DNA from: Pleomorphomonas sp. JP5
GTDB taxonomy: Bacteria > Pseudomonadota > Alphaproteobacteria > Rhizobiales > Pleomorphomonadaceae
Reading direction: 5' to 3'
Length of the DNA stretch: 64,000 nt
NCBI RefSeq assembly: GCF_023721815.1
Contig: NZ_JAMDLI010000002.1
Coordinates: 124,001 to 188,000 of the forward strand
This document shows, one piece after another, positions 9,842 through 21,176 of the stretch; the first letter of the stretch is position 1, and the number at the start of each line of letters is the position of its first letter. The position numbers were made by a program, and so were the translations under genes. Below the pieces are notes generated by a model. It was not told the DNA's origin. It made no database searches and saw only the letters and a list, made by a program, of their open reading frames with translations.

Positions 9842-10402
9842 GTGAGCGAAGCGGAAACGATGGTCTTCGGGGTCGCCGAGCGTTATGCAACGGCCCTGTT
9901 CGAACTGGCGAGCGAGACCGGCGAACTCGACATCGTCGAGGCGGACATCGCCCGTTTCGAGACCCTCCGCCGAGAAAGCGCCGACCTTCGCCGACTTATG
10001 AAGTCGCTGGTCTTCAGCAATGAGGATCAGGTCCGGGCCATCGGCGCCGTGGTCGAGGCTGCCGACCTTGGGCAGACCCTGAGCAACTTCATCAAGCTCG
10101 TCGCCTCCAACAATCGCCTTTCGGCGATGGCCGACATGTTCCGTGGCTTCCGTCAGCTGCTCGCTGACCGACGCGGCGAAGTGACGGCCGGCATCGCCTC
10201 GGCGATCCCCCTTTCCGACAGCCAGCTCGCCGACATCAAGCGCGCGCTGGCCGACATATCCGGCAAGTCGGTTCATGTTGAACTCGAGGTCGACCCGTCG
10301 CTGATCGGCGGTCTCGTCGTCAAGCTCGGTTCGCGCATGATCGACACGTCGCTCAAAACGAAACTCGACGCACTCAAGATTGCATTGAAAGAGGTCGGCT
10401 GA
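9842..10402 (+). CDS. atpH: F1 ATP synthase delta subunit
   Basis: A 186-residue delta subunit, part of the stator that joins F1 to the Fo b subunits. The GTG at 9842 is chosen because GAGGGG lies about 7 nt upstream and the product then starts [20 protein letters not shown], matching the family. An ATG 15 nt earlier is possible but has no ribosome site. The C-terminal strand region [20 protein letters not shown] is characteristic. Its stop overlaps the atpA start by one base (TGATG), so it is the first gene of the atpHAGDC operon. The Fo genes are absent here, as is usual in this group. Confidence 0.95.
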   Translation: MSEAETMVFGVAERYATALFELASETGELDIVEADIARFETLRRESADLRRLMKSLVFSNEDQVRAIGAVVEAADLGQTLSNFIKLVASNNRLSAMADMFRGFRQLLADRRGEVTAGIASAIPLSDSQLADIKRALADISGKSVHVELEVDPSLIGGLVVKLGSRMIDTSLKTKLDALKIALKEVG

Positions 10403-11931
10403 TGGATATCCGCGCCGCGGAAATTTCCGCAATCCTCAAGGAGCAGATCAAGAACTTCGGCCGCAACGCCGAGGTATCCGAGGTCGGCCAGGTTCTTTCC
10501 GTGGGTGACGGCATCGCCCGCGTCTACGGTCTCGACAACGTCCAGGCGGGCGAGATGGTCGAGTTCCCGGGCGGCATTCGCGGCATGGCGCTCAACCTCG
10601 AGAGCGACAACGTCGGCGTCGTCATCTTCGGCTCCGACCGCGACATCAAGGAAGGCGACACCGTCAAGCGGACCGGCGCCATCGTGGACGTGCCGGTTGG
10701 CCGCGGTCTGCTCGGTCGCGTCGTCGATGCCCTCGGCAATCCGATCGACGGCAAGGGCCCGATTGAATACGAGACGCGCGCCCGCGTCGACGTCAAGGCG
10801 CCCGGCATCATCCCCCGCAAGTCGGTGCATGAGCCGATGTCGACCGGCCTCAAGGCCATCGACGCGATGATCCCGATCGGCCGTGGCCAGCGCGAGCTGG
10901 TGATCGGCGACCGCCAGACCGGCAAGACCGCGATCATCCTCGACACCTTCCTCAACCAGAAGTCCTTGCACGAGGGTGACGACGAGAAGCACAAGCTCTA
11001 CTGCGTCTACGTCGCCATCGGCCAGAAGCGCTCCACCGTCGCCCAGTTCGTCAAGAAGCTCGAGGACGCCGGCGCGCTCAAGTACTCGATCGTCGTTGCC
11101 GCCACCGCCTCCGACCCGGCGCCGATGCAGTACATCGCCCCGTTCGCCGGTTGCGCCATGGGCGAGTATTTCCGCGACAACGGCATGCACGCGCTGATCG
11201 CCTACGACGACCTCACCAAGCAGGCCGTCGCATATCGCCAGATGTCGCTGCTGCTGCGCCGCCCGCCGGGGCGCGAAGCCTTCCCCGGCGACGTGTTCTA
11301 CCTGCACTCCCGCCTGCTCGAGCGCGCCGCCAAGCTCAACGACGAGAATGGCGCCGGTTCGCTTACCGCCCTTCCGGTCATCGAGACCCAGGCCAACGAC
11401 GTGTCGGCCTACATCCCGACCAACGTCATCTCGATCACCGACGGCCAGATCTTCCTTGAGACCTCGCTGTTCTACCAGGGCATCCGCCCGGCCGTGAACG
11501 TCGGCCTCTCGGTGTCGCGCGTCGGCTCGTCCGCCCAGATCAAGGCGATGAAGCAGGTTGCCGGTACCATCAAGGGCGAGCTTGCCCAGTATCGCGAGAT
11601 GGCCGCCTTCGCTCAGTTCGGCTCCGACCTCGACGCTTCGACCCAGCGCCTGCTCAACCGTGGCGCCCGCCTGACCGAGCTTCTGAAGCAGCCGCAGTTC
11701 TCGCCGCTGAAGACGCAGGAAGAAGTGGCCGTGATCTTCGCCGGCGTGTCCGGCTTCCTCGATCCGCTGCCGCTCAGCAAGGTTCGCCCGTTCGAGGAAG
11801 GGCTGCTCCGCTATCTGCGTGAGAAGCATTCCGACATCCTGGAGCGCATCTGGGCCGAGAAGCAGCTCTCCGACGAACTGCGCGGCAAGCTCCACGACGC
11901 GATTTCCAACTTCGCCAGGACGTTTGCCTGA
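10402..11931 (+). CDS. atpA: F1 ATP synthase alpha subunit
   Basis: A 509-residue alpha subunit, the mostly regulatory nucleotide-binding partner of beta in the F1 hexamer. It starts [19 protein letters not shown] and has the P-loop [10 protein letters not shown] near residue 171 and the signature [17 protein letters not shown]. Length is standard. It is translationally coupled to atpH. Confidence 0.99.
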   Translation: MDIRAAEISAILKEQIKNFGRNAEVSEVGQVLSVGDGIARVYGLDNVQAGEMVEFPGGIRGMALNLESDNVGVVIFGSDRDIKEGDTVKRTGAIVDVPVGRGLLGRVVDALGNPIDGKGPIEYETRARVDVKAPGIIPRKSVHEPMSTGLKAIDAMIPIGRGQRELVIGDRQTGKTAIILDTFLNQKSLHEGDDEKHKLYCVYVAIGQKRSTVAQFVKKLEDAGALKYSIVVAATASDPAPMQYIAPFAGCAMGEYFRDNGMHALIAYDDLTKQAVAYRQMSLLLRRPPGREAFPGDVFYLHSRLLERAAKLNDENGAGSLTALPVIETQANDVSAYIPTNVISITDGQIFLETSLFYQGIRPAVNVGLSVSRVGSSAQIKAMKQVAGTIKGELAQYREMAAFAQFGSDLDASTQRLLNRGARLTELLKQPQFSPLKTQEEVAVIFAGVSGFLDPLPLSKVRPFEEGLLRYLREKHSDILERIWAEKQLSDELRGKLHDAISNFARTFA

Positions 11932-12010
11932 CGCCAACGCCGGATGAACCGAGGGGGGCGAAAGCCGCCCTCCTCTCCCGCGCCCCGATGCCCCCCGGGC
12001 AGGAGCCGAT

Positions 12011-14349
<2,339 letters not shown>

Positions 14350-14504
14350 CCCTCAATCGAGGTCGGGCGGCCACGCCGCCCACCTTCCGGCGCCGATGCG
14401 CCAAGCTGAGACATTGACCGGCCCGGACGGGCCGCCGTGGCAGTCCTTGCGATAGACAGCGTCTTTTCGTCGGAACTAGCCGAAAACACCGTGGGGAGCG
14501 CCGG

Positions 14505-14900
14505 ATGGCAACCTTCAAGTTCGAACTCGTCAGCCCCGAGCGTCTGATTCTGTCGGTCGATGCCGATCAGGTGGATCTGCCCGGCAGCGAGGGCGACTTC
14601 GGCGTGCTCGCCGGCCACGCGCCTTTCCTCACCACGCTGAAGACCGGCATCGTCACCGTCAAGGCCGGCGGCGTCTCCAGCCGCATTTACGTGCGCGGCG
14701 GCTTCGCCGACGTCAACGCGTCCGGCCTCAGCGTTCTGGCCGAGAAGGCTGTGCCGGAGGCCGAGTTCGACCCGGCCGTCGCCGCCTCCGAAACGTCCGC
14801 GGCAGAGGCCGTCCTCGCAGAAGCGAAGAACGAAGAAGCCAAGGATCGTGCCGTCAAGGCGCTTGATGAGCTGAAAACCGCCATCGCGGCGCTCGCCTGA
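14505..14900 (+). CDS. atpC: F1 ATP synthase epsilon subunit
   Basis: A 131-residue epsilon subunit (mitochondrial delta counterpart), a rotor component and inhibitor of ATP hydrolysis. The N-terminal beta sandwich is evident: FELVSPERLILSVDADQ, then GSEGDFGVLAGHAPFLTTL. The C-terminal helices are short and rich in Ala and Glu. It closes the operon and converges on the DeoR-type regulator with 40 bp between the stop codons. Confidence 0.97.
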   Translation: MATFKFELVSPERLILSVDADQVDLPGSEGDFGVLAGHAPFLTTLKTGIVTVKAGGVSSRIYVRGGFADVNASGLSVLAEKAVPEAEFDPAVAASETSAAEAVLAEAKNEEAKDRAVKALDELKTAIAALA

Positions 14901-14940
14901 TCAGGCGAAGGACCCCGGCGTTCCCCACTGCGATCCACCA

Positions 14941-15633
14941 TCATTCGGTGATGACTTCGTCGAACTGATCGGTGGTCGCAAAGAACGCCGGCTTGATCTT
15001 CTCAAGCTTGTTCGAGTCGATCACCAGATAGCTCAAGCCGGCTCGCGCCAGCACGGCTTGCTTGATCGGCACCTCGTGAAAGTTGGAACAGGTGGCGCCG
15101 TGCTGCGAATGCAAGCCGCCGGCCGACAGGAAGGCCTTGCTGATCCCGAGGCGTTCCACCGAACGTAAGGCCTCGTCGCCCGAGAAGGTCTGCGACGAGG
15201 CATGGAATAACCCACCAAGCAGAATCAGATTGGTATTCGGCCGCTTCATGACGCGTTCGGCCACGTTCATGGCGTAGGTGATGACCGTCAGCTTGCCCGA
15301 TACCGGCAGATATTCGGTCATCCGGGGCGTCGTGGTCCCGCAATCGATGAAGATCGTATCGTCCGGCTCCACGAGCCGCGACGCCTTCTGGCACGCCAGC
15401 TCCTTCGCCTCCGAGTCGGTATCGGCCTCTGCGTCAAGACGATAGGTGGAGCGCTCGCCGCCAGCCGGCAGGATGTAGCCGCCCAGGTAGCTGAACAGAT
15501 GCGGTGCCGACGCGAGATCTCGCCGCACCGTCATTTCCGACACACCGAGATGGTTGGCCGCATCGCTGAGATGCAGCACGCCGGCATCTTTCAACCTGTC
15601 ATCGAGGCGTTCTAGACGTTCGGCCTTCTTCAC
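14941..15633 (-). CDS. DeoR/GlpR family transcriptional regulator
   Basis: A 230-residue repressor. Residues 1-55 form a DeoR-type winged helix ([20 protein letters not shown]). The remainder is the DeoR sensor domain, with the phosphosugar-binding loop [11 protein letters not shown] near residue 95 and [13 protein letters not shown] further on. Such proteins usually respond to a sugar phosphate made by the pathway they control. It is transcribed away from deoC and the transporter operon, and the shared 125-bp region contains inverted repeats that could be its operators. Confidence 0.92.
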   Translation of the reverse strand: MKKAERLERLDDRLKDAGVLHLSDAANHLGVSEMTVRRDLASAPHLFSYLGGYILPAGGERSTYRLDAEADTDSEAKELACQKASRLVEPDDTIFIDCGTTTPRMTEYLPVSGKLTVITYAMNVAERVMKRPNTNLILLGGLFHASSQTFSGDEALRSVERLGISKAFLSAGGLHSQHGATCSNFHEVPIKQAVLARAGLSYLVIDSNKLEKIKPAFFATTDQFDEVITE

Positions 15634-15676
15634 TGGATGTCCCCATCGCTGACAAGCCTTTCAATCCACCTTTCCC

Positions 15677-15734
15677 CTTGACTCGTCAAGGCCACTATGA
15701 AACCTTCCAAACAAATCTTGTTAGAATCATAACA
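15677..15734. promoter_or_regulatory. Candidate operators between the DeoR-type gene and deoC
   Basis: Two inverted repeats lie in the divergent intergenic region. CTTGAC-TC-GTCAAG covers 15677-15690 with perfect 6-bp arms. TGTTA-N6-TAACA covers 15719-15734 with matching central AT bases. Either could bind the adjacent repressor. I do not see a clear -35/-10 pair, so no promoter is called. Confidence 0.4.
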
Positions 15735-15758
15735 TGTCGGCCGGATGGAGGCCTGAAA

Positions 15759-16463
15759 GTGGAAGAATCAAAACACAATTCGGTTAGAAACTCGCAGACT
15801 TTGGCCAGCATGATCGACCACACGATTCTGAAGCCCGAGGCGACCAGAGCCGAGGTGGCGCGACTTTGCGAGGAGGCAGTCGCCCATGGGTTCGCTTCGG
15901 TTTGCATCAACGCCGTCCATGCCGCCTTCGTGGCCGATCGGCTGAAGGGCAGCACCGTCAAGACCTGCGTGGTGGTTGGCTTTCCGCTCGGCGCCTCCGG
16001 GGCTGCCGCCAAGGCCGATGAAGCCGCGCGAGCCATCGCCGACGGTGCCGACGAGATCGACATGGTGATCGATGTCGGCGCCCTGCTCGAGGGGGATCTC
16101 GATCGCTTCCGCGCCGACATCGTCGCCGTCAGGCAGGCGACCGTCGGCAAGGTGCTGAAGGTCATCATCGAGACCTGCCTCTTGAACGACGCCCAGAAGG
16201 AGACGGCCTGCCGGATTTCCAAGGAACTCGGGGCCGACTTCGTGAAGACATCCACCGGCTTCTCGACGGGTGGCGCGACTGTGGAGGATATCGCGCTGAT
16301 GCGTCGGGTGGTCGGTCCGGAAATGGGAGTGAAGGCTTCCGGCGGTGTTCGCACCGCCGAGACTGCGTGGGCCATGGTGGAAGCCGGGGCCACGCGCATA
16401 GGTGCCAGCGCCAGTATCGCCATTGTCGGCGGCGCCGGTAAGGGAGGTCCCGCCGGATACTGA
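15759..16463 (+). CDS. deoC: Deoxyribose-phosphate aldolase
   Basis: A 234-residue DeoC cleaving 2-deoxyribose 5-phosphate into glyceraldehyde 3-phosphate and acetaldehyde. The GTG at 15759 has GGAGG 7 nt upstream; earlier in-frame starts lack one. Family features are [32 protein letters not shown], the Schiff-base lysine in DFVKTSTGF and the phosphate-binding [13 protein letters not shown] stretch. It is the first gene of an operon with a CUT2 importer and a ribokinase-family kinase, pointing to catabolism of deoxyribose or a related pentose. Confidence 0.96.
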   Translation: MEESKHNSVRNSQTLASMIDHTILKPEATRAEVARLCEEAVAHGFASVCINAVHAAFVADRLKGSTVKTCVVVGFPLGASGAAAKADEAARAIADGADEIDMVIDVGALLEGDLDRFRADIVAVRQATVGKVLKVIIETCLLNDAQKETACRISKELGADFVKTSTGFSTGGATVEDIALMRRVVGPEMGVKASGGVRTAETAWAMVEAGATRIGASASIAIVGGAGKGGPAGY

Positions 16464-16503
16464 CGGGCCTCTGTCAATCGATCTCTTGGGAGGAGACGAC
16501 ATA

Positions 16504-17550
16504 ATGAAGAAGACACTGATCTCGCTGGCCGCCGGCCTCTCCATGCTGGCCCTGCCGGCATTCGCCGACGGCGTCGTCGACGTAAGCCAGGTCCGCAAGG
16601 ACATCACGGCCGACGCCGCCGGCAAGACCTTCTCGATCGCCACGGTGGTCAAGGTCGACGGCATCGCCTGGTTCGATCGCATGCGCGATGGCGTCAAGCA
16701 GTTCGGCGACGACACCGGACACGACGTCTGGCAGGTCGGCCCGAGCCAGGCTGACGCGGCTGCTCAGGTGCAGCTGATCGAGAACCTGATCGCGCAGGGC
16801 GTCGACGCCATCTGCGTCGTTCCGTTCTCGGTTGAGGCCGTCGAGCCCGTTCTGCAGAAGGCCCGCGATCGCGGCATTGTGGTCATCGCCCACGAGGCCT
16901 CCAACCTCAAGAACGCCGACTACGTGCTCGAAGCCTTCGACAACAAGGCCTACGGCGCCAAGCTGATGGAAGTGCTCGGCAAGTCCATGGGTGGCAAGGG
17001 CAAGTATCTAGCCACTGTTGGCAGCCTGACCTCGCAGTCGCAGAACGAGTGGATCGACGGCGCCATCGCCTACCAGAAGGAACACTTCCCCGACATGTCG
17101 CTCGCCACCGAGCGCCTTGAGACCTATGACGACGCCAACACCGACTACAACCGCCTTTCGGAAGCCCTGACGACCTATCCGGACGTCACCGGCATCGTCG
17201 GCGGCCCGATGCCGACCTCGGCCGGCGCCGGTCGTCTGATCGCCGAACGCGGCCTCAAGGACAAGGTGTTCTTCGCTGGCACCGGCCTTCCGTCGGTGGC
17301 GGGCAAGTACCTGCAGGATGGCGACATCCAGTACATCCAGTTCTGGGATCCGGCCGTTGCCGCCTATGCCATGAACACGCTCGCCGTCCTGGCGCTGAGC
17401 GAGAAGAAGGATGAGATCAAGGCTGGTCTCAACCTCGGCCTCAAGGGCTACGAGAGCCTGACGACGCCTGAGGGCGCTTCCCCCAACCTGCTCTATGGCC
17501 AGGGCTGGGTCGGCGTCACCAAGGACAACATGGCCGACTACAACTTCTGA
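16504..17550 (+). CDS. CUT2 sugar ABC transporter substrate-binding protein
   Basis: A 348-residue periplasmic protein of the type I (RbsB/LsrB/RhaS) binding-protein family. MKKTLISLAAGLSMLALPAFA is a clear Sec signal peptide, cleaved before DGVVDV. The two-lobed fold is indicated by FSIATVVKVDGIAWFDRM, LIAQGVDAICVVPFS and VTGIVGGPMPTSAG. GGGAGGAG lies before the ATG at 16504. The binding specificity is inferred only from context: deoxyribose, ribose or another pentose. A strong hairpin follows the stop codon. Confidence 0.92.
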   Translation: MKKTLISLAAGLSMLALPAFADGVVDVSQVRKDITADAAGKTFSIATVVKVDGIAWFDRMRDGVKQFGDDTGHDVWQVGPSQADAAAQVQLIENLIAQGVDAICVVPFSVEAVEPVLQKARDRGIVVIAHEASNLKNADYVLEAFDNKAYGAKLMEVLGKSMGGKGKYLATVGSLTSQSQNEWIDGAIAYQKEHFPDMSLATERLETYDDANTDYNRLSEALTTYPDVTGIVGGPMPTSAGAGRLIAERGLKDKVFFAGTGLPSVAGKYLQDGDIQYIQFWDPAVAAYAMNTLAVLALSEKKDEIKAGLNLGLKGYESLTTPEGASPNLLYGQGWVGVTKDNMADYNF

Positions 17551-17560
17551 CGGACGATGT

Positions 17561-17589
17561 GGGGAGCGACGGCAAGTTCGCCGCTCCCC
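17561..17589 (+). other. Intergenic hairpin after the binding-protein gene
   Basis: GGGGAGCG (17561-17568) pairs with CGCTCCCC (17582-17589) and the inside can pair further (CGGC/GCCG). No T tract follows, so it is not a simple terminator. Such hairpins after binding-protein genes (malE is the known case) protect the upstream mRNA end and lower expression of the membrane parts. Confidence 0.5.
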
Positions 17590-17701
17590 ATACCTTGCGT
17601 GACGATCGCTGATCGACGAGGCCACCCGACCGGCCGTCGCGACCGCTCGTCATGCCATTCATCCCCAAGGTCGTTCCCGTTCGGAAATTGAAGCGCACAC
17701 C

Positions 17702-19195
17702 ATGGCCGACCCCCTGATCGAACTCCGCGCCGTCACAAAGCGCTTTCCTGGCATGAAGGCGCTCGACGGCGTCGATTTCCAGATCTTCCCCGCCGAAATC
17801 GTCTGCCTTGCCGGCGAAAACGGCTCCGGCAAGTCCACCCTCATCAAGATCGTCTCCGGCGTTTACGACTTCGACGAAGGCGACCTCCTCATCGACGGCA
17901 AACCGGTTGCCGACTTTGGTCCGCGCGCCGCCATCGCCGCCGGCATTCAGGTGATCTACCAGGACTTCTCGCTGTTCCCCAGCCTGACCGTGGCCGAGAA
18001 CCTCGCCCTGAACCGCCTGCTCAGCGAGGGCAAGGCCTTCGTCGACCCCAAACGTCGCCGACAGCTCGGCGCTGAGGCGCTCGCCCGGCTCGACGTGTCG
18101 ATCGATCTTGAAGCGACGGTTGGAACACTATCGACCGCCGATCGTCAGATCGTCGCCATCGCCCGCGCGCTGATGAGCGACACGCGCCTCTTGATCATGG
18201 ACGAGCCGACCACCGCGCTGACCGGCCGCGAGGTCGAACGCCTGTTCTCCATCGTCCGCGAGATCCAGGCCAAGGGCATCGCCGTGCTGTTCGTCAGCCA
18301 CAAGATGCGCGAGATGCTGGAGATTTCCGAACGCATCACGGTCTTCCGCAACGGCCTCAAGGTCGAGGAAGGCCCGACCGGCGAGTTCAATGAAGCACGC
18401 ATCACCCGCGCCATGACCGGCCACGACATTGGCCACGAACGGCACGTCTGGACCGGCGACGCCAGCAAGGAGCCCCGCCTTTCTGTGCGAGGCCTTACCG
18501 TCGGCGACACCGTGCGCGGCGTCGATCTCGACCTTCACCGGGGCGAGATCGTCGGCCTTAGTGGCCTTCTCGGATCCGGTCGAACCGAGCTCGCCATGGC
18601 GCTGTTCGGCATGGAGCCGCACAGCGGCGACATCCGCCTCGACGGCGCGCCGCTCGATCTGGAAAGCGTGCAGGACGCGGTCGCCGCCGGTATCGCCTAT
18701 GTGCCCGAGGACCGTCTTTCAGAAGGCCTGTTCATGCGGCAGCCGATCGCCCGCAACGTCATCGCCAGCGCCATCGGCAGGGCGACGCGCGGACCGTTCC
18801 TCGATCATGAACGTCTCAACGCCCTGGCCGAGCAGACGGTGTCCGACATGCGCATCGCCACGCCGGACATCGAGAAGCACGCCGGCCAGCTTTCGGGCGG
18901 CAACCAACAGCGTGTCGTCATCGGCCGCTGGTTGCTGACCAATCCCAAGGTCCTGATTCTCAACGGTCCCACCGTGGGCGTCGATGTCGGCTCCAAGGCC
19001 GAGATCCACCGGCGTATCCGCGAGTTGGCCGCCAGTACCGGTCTCGCCGTGCTGATGATCTCCGACGACGTGCCCGAACTCATTCAGAACTGCAATCGCA
19101 TCCTGCTGATGCATCGGGGCGAGATCGTCGACCAACTTGACGCTCAAAGCGTCGAAGAAGACGACATCCATGGCCGCCTGAAGGGTCTGCGCTGA
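17702..19195 (+). CDS. CUT2 sugar ABC transporter ATP-binding protein (two NBDs)
   Basis: A 497-residue fused double ATPase like RbsA. The first domain has Walker A GENGSGKSTL, a non-standard signature TLSTADRQIVAIARAL and an intact Walker B LLIMDEPTTALTG. The second has a degenerate Walker A GLLGSGRTEL, a good signature LSGGNQQRVVIGRWL, and VLILNGPTVGVDVGSK where Walker B normally reads LDEPTRG, so both acidic residues are lost. The second site is therefore probably non-hydrolytic. The stop overlaps the next start (ATGA), so the genes are translationally coupled. Confidence 0.94.
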   Translation: MADPLIELRAVTKRFPGMKALDGVDFQIFPAEIVCLAGENGSGKSTLIKIVSGVYDFDEGDLLIDGKPVADFGPRAAIAAGIQVIYQDFSLFPSLTVAENLALNRLLSEGKAFVDPKRRRQLGAEALARLDVSIDLEATVGTLSTADRQIVAIARALMSDTRLLIMDEPTTALTGREVERLFSIVREIQAKGIAVLFVSHKMREMLEISERITVFRNGLKVEEGPTGEFNEARITRAMTGHDIGHERHVWTGDASKEPRLSVRGLTVGDTVRGVDLDLHRGEIVGLSGLLGSGRTELAMALFGMEPHSGDIRLDGAPLDLESVQDAVAAGIAYVPEDRLSEGLFMRQPIARNVIASAIGRATRGPFLDHERLNALAEQTVSDMRIATPDIEKHAGQLSGGNQQRVVIGRWLLTNPKVLILNGPTVGVDVGSKAEIHRRIRELAASTGLAVLMISDDVPELIQNCNRILLMHRGEIVDQLDAQSVEEDDIHGRLKGLR

Positions 19196-20166
19196 TGACC
19201 TCTGTTTCCAAACTTCTGCGCCGGTCCGAAGCGGCGGTGCTCGCCATCCTCATCGTCGTGATGATCGTGATCGGCGTGATCAATCCGGCCTTCTGGCAGG
19301 CCGACAACCTGTTCAACCTCCTGAGGGCGAACGTCGTCATCGGCATCATGGCGCTCAGCGTGCTGACCGTGATGATCTCCGGCGGCATCGACGTCTCCTT
19401 CCCCGCCTTCGCCGTCGCCGCCATGTACCTGACGGTCATCGCCATGAACGCGATGGGCTATCAGGGCGTGGTGCTGCCGTTCATCGGCGCGACGGTGATC
19501 GGCCTGCTCTGCGGCCTCGCCAACGCCTTCTTCATTCACACCTTCCGGATGATCCCTCTGATCGTCACACTCGGCTCCGCCTCGGTCGTGCGCGGCCTGC
19601 TGCTCGGTCTTGTCGGAACGTCGATCATCAACATCGACCGCATGCCGCCCTCGTTGATCGCCTTCGGCAGCAGCACCGCCGAGATCGGCGGCAGCAAGCT
19701 GTCCTTGATGATCTTCATCTACCTCGGCATCGCCGTGCTGATGTGGCTGTTCCTGACGCGAACCATGGCTGGCCGCGCCATTTTCGCCTACGGCGACGAT
19801 GCCGAGTCCGCCAAGCGCGTCGGCTTCAACACCCGCCGCACGGTCTACCTGGTCTACGGCCTTGCCGGCGCCCTGGCCGGCTTTGCCGGACTCCTTCACG
19901 CCTCGATGATCTGGCTCGCCAACCCGCGCGACTTCGTCGGCTACGAGCTCGACGTCATTGCCGCCGTGGTGCTGGGTGGTGCCTCGATCTTCGGTGGACG
20001 TGGCTCGGTGTTCGGCACCATTCTCGGCGTCTTCATGCTGACGCTGATCAAGAACAGCCTGATCATCATGCGCATCGACAACACCTGGCAAGGCGTCGTC
20101 GTCGGTTGCGTCATCGTCATCGCCACGGCCCTCACCGCCTGGCGTGACCGCAAGGCGCTCGTGTGA
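19195..20166 (+). CDS. CUT2 sugar ABC transporter permease 1
   Basis: A 323-residue inner-membrane permease of the RbsC type, almost entirely hydrophobic with eight or more predicted helices. The conserved ALSVLTVMISGGIDVSFPAF segment follows the second helix, as in this family, and GRAIFAYGDDAESAKRVGFN is the cytoplasmic coupling loop. It overlaps the ATPase gene upstream by 1 bp and the second permease downstream by 4 bp, so it likely forms a heterodimeric channel with that permease. Confidence 0.93.
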   Translation: MTSVSKLLRRSEAAVLAILIVVMIVIGVINPAFWQADNLFNLLRANVVIGIMALSVLTVMISGGIDVSFPAFAVAAMYLTVIAMNAMGYQGVVLPFIGATVIGLLCGLANAFFIHTFRMIPLIVTLGSASVVRGLLLGLVGTSIINIDRMPPSLIAFGSSTAEIGGSKLSLMIFIYLGIAVLMWLFLTRTMAGRAIFAYGDDAESAKRVGFNTRRTVYLVYGLAGALAGFAGLLHASMIWLANPRDFVGYELDVIAAVVLGGASIFGGRGSVFGTILGVFMLTLIKNSLIIMRIDNTWQGVVVGCVIVIATALTAWRDRKALV

Positions 20167-21176
20167 AAGCCAGATCCATGAACAAGCTCACCGACCTCCG
20201 TCGCTTCGTCAACCGCGACAACAACATCGTCCAGCTCCTGATCATCACCGCGGTGATCTTCGTGCTGATGTCGGCGCTGGAACCGAACAAGTTCCTTCGC
20301 TACTACAACTTCGAGTCCATCAGCTTCATCTTTCCCGAGCTGGGCATCGTGTCGATCGCCATGATGCTGGCCATGCTGACCGGCGGCATCGACCTCTCCG
20401 TGATCGGTATCGCCAATCTCGCCGGCATCCTGGCTGGCGTGTTCTTCACCCGCCTCTACCCCGCCGCCCCCGAGGCCGGCGCGGCGGCCGAACTGATGCG
20501 CGTCGTCGCCGGCGTCGTCCTTGCGCTTGGGGTAGGGTTGCTCGCCGGCACCCTCAACGGCCTGCTGATCGCCAAGGTAAGGATCACGCCCATCCTCGCC
20601 ACGCTCGGCACCGGACAGATCTTCACCGGCCTCTGCATGGTGCTGACCGGTGGCCCGGCCATCGTGGGCTTCCCGGCATGGTGGGGCTTCATCGGCAACG
20701 GCAAGATCCTCGGCATCGCCGTGCCGCTGGTCCTGTTCCTGGTGGTGGTCGTGGTGATCGCTGCCATGCTGACGAAAACACCCTTCGGCCTCAACCTGTT
20801 CCTGATCGGTACCAACCCGCGCGCTGCCGTGTTCGCCGGCCTCAGGACCGAACGCATGGTGCTCTACTCCTACATGCTGAGCGGCACGCTGGCAGCTCTG
20901 GCCGGCATCGTGCTCTCCGGCCGCACCAACGCCGCCAAGTCCGACTACGGCACCTCCTATCTCCTCCAGGCGGTGCTCATCTCAGTGCTGGGCGGAACCA
21001 ATCCGTCAGGCGGCAAGGGCACGGTACTCGGCGTTTCCATCGCCGTTATCGCGCTGATGCTGCTCGCCTCCGGCTTCCAGATGATGCGTTTCTCCAACCA
21101 CCTCATCGATTTCATCTGGGGCGGCTTCCTGCTGCTCGTCATGGTGATCAACGTTCTGAGGAATCGCGGAAAATGA
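20163..21176 (+). CDS. CUT2 sugar ABC transporter permease 2
   Basis: A 337-residue RbsC-type permease, partner of the preceding one. It has AMMLAMLTGGIDLSVIGIAN and the loop NLFLIGTNPRAAVFAGLRT. Two starts are possible: GTG at 20163, overlapping the previous stop by 4 bp, and ATG at 20178 (MNKLTDLRRFV). Neither has a strong ribosome site and the difference is 5 residues. The stop overlaps the DUF4432 start. Confidence 0.92.
   Translation: MKARSMNKLTDLRRFVNRDNNIVQLLIITAVIFVLMSALEPNKFLRYYNFESISFIFPELGIVSIAMMLAMLTGGIDLSVIGIANLAGILAGVFFTRLYPAAPEAGAAAELMRVVAGVVLALGVGLLAGTLNGLLIAKVRITPILATLGTGQIFTGLCMVLTGGPAIVGFPAWWGFIGNGKILGIAVPLVLFLVVVVVIAAMLTKTPFGLNLFLIGTNPRAAVFAGLRTERMVLYSYMLSGTLAALAGIVLSGRTNAAKSDYGTSYLLQAVLISVLGGTNPSGGKGTVLGVSIAVIALMLLASGFQMMRFSNHLIDFIWGGFLLLVMVINVLRNRGK

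Noticed and set aside
14896-14907. GCCTGATCAGGC palindrome at the atpC stop codon
   Set aside because: Short, partly coding and without a T tract; probably chance.
20144-21172. Very long open frame through the second permease gene
   Set aside because: It is a shadow frame rich in Arg and Pro; only the part from 21173 onward (DUF4432) is protein-like.
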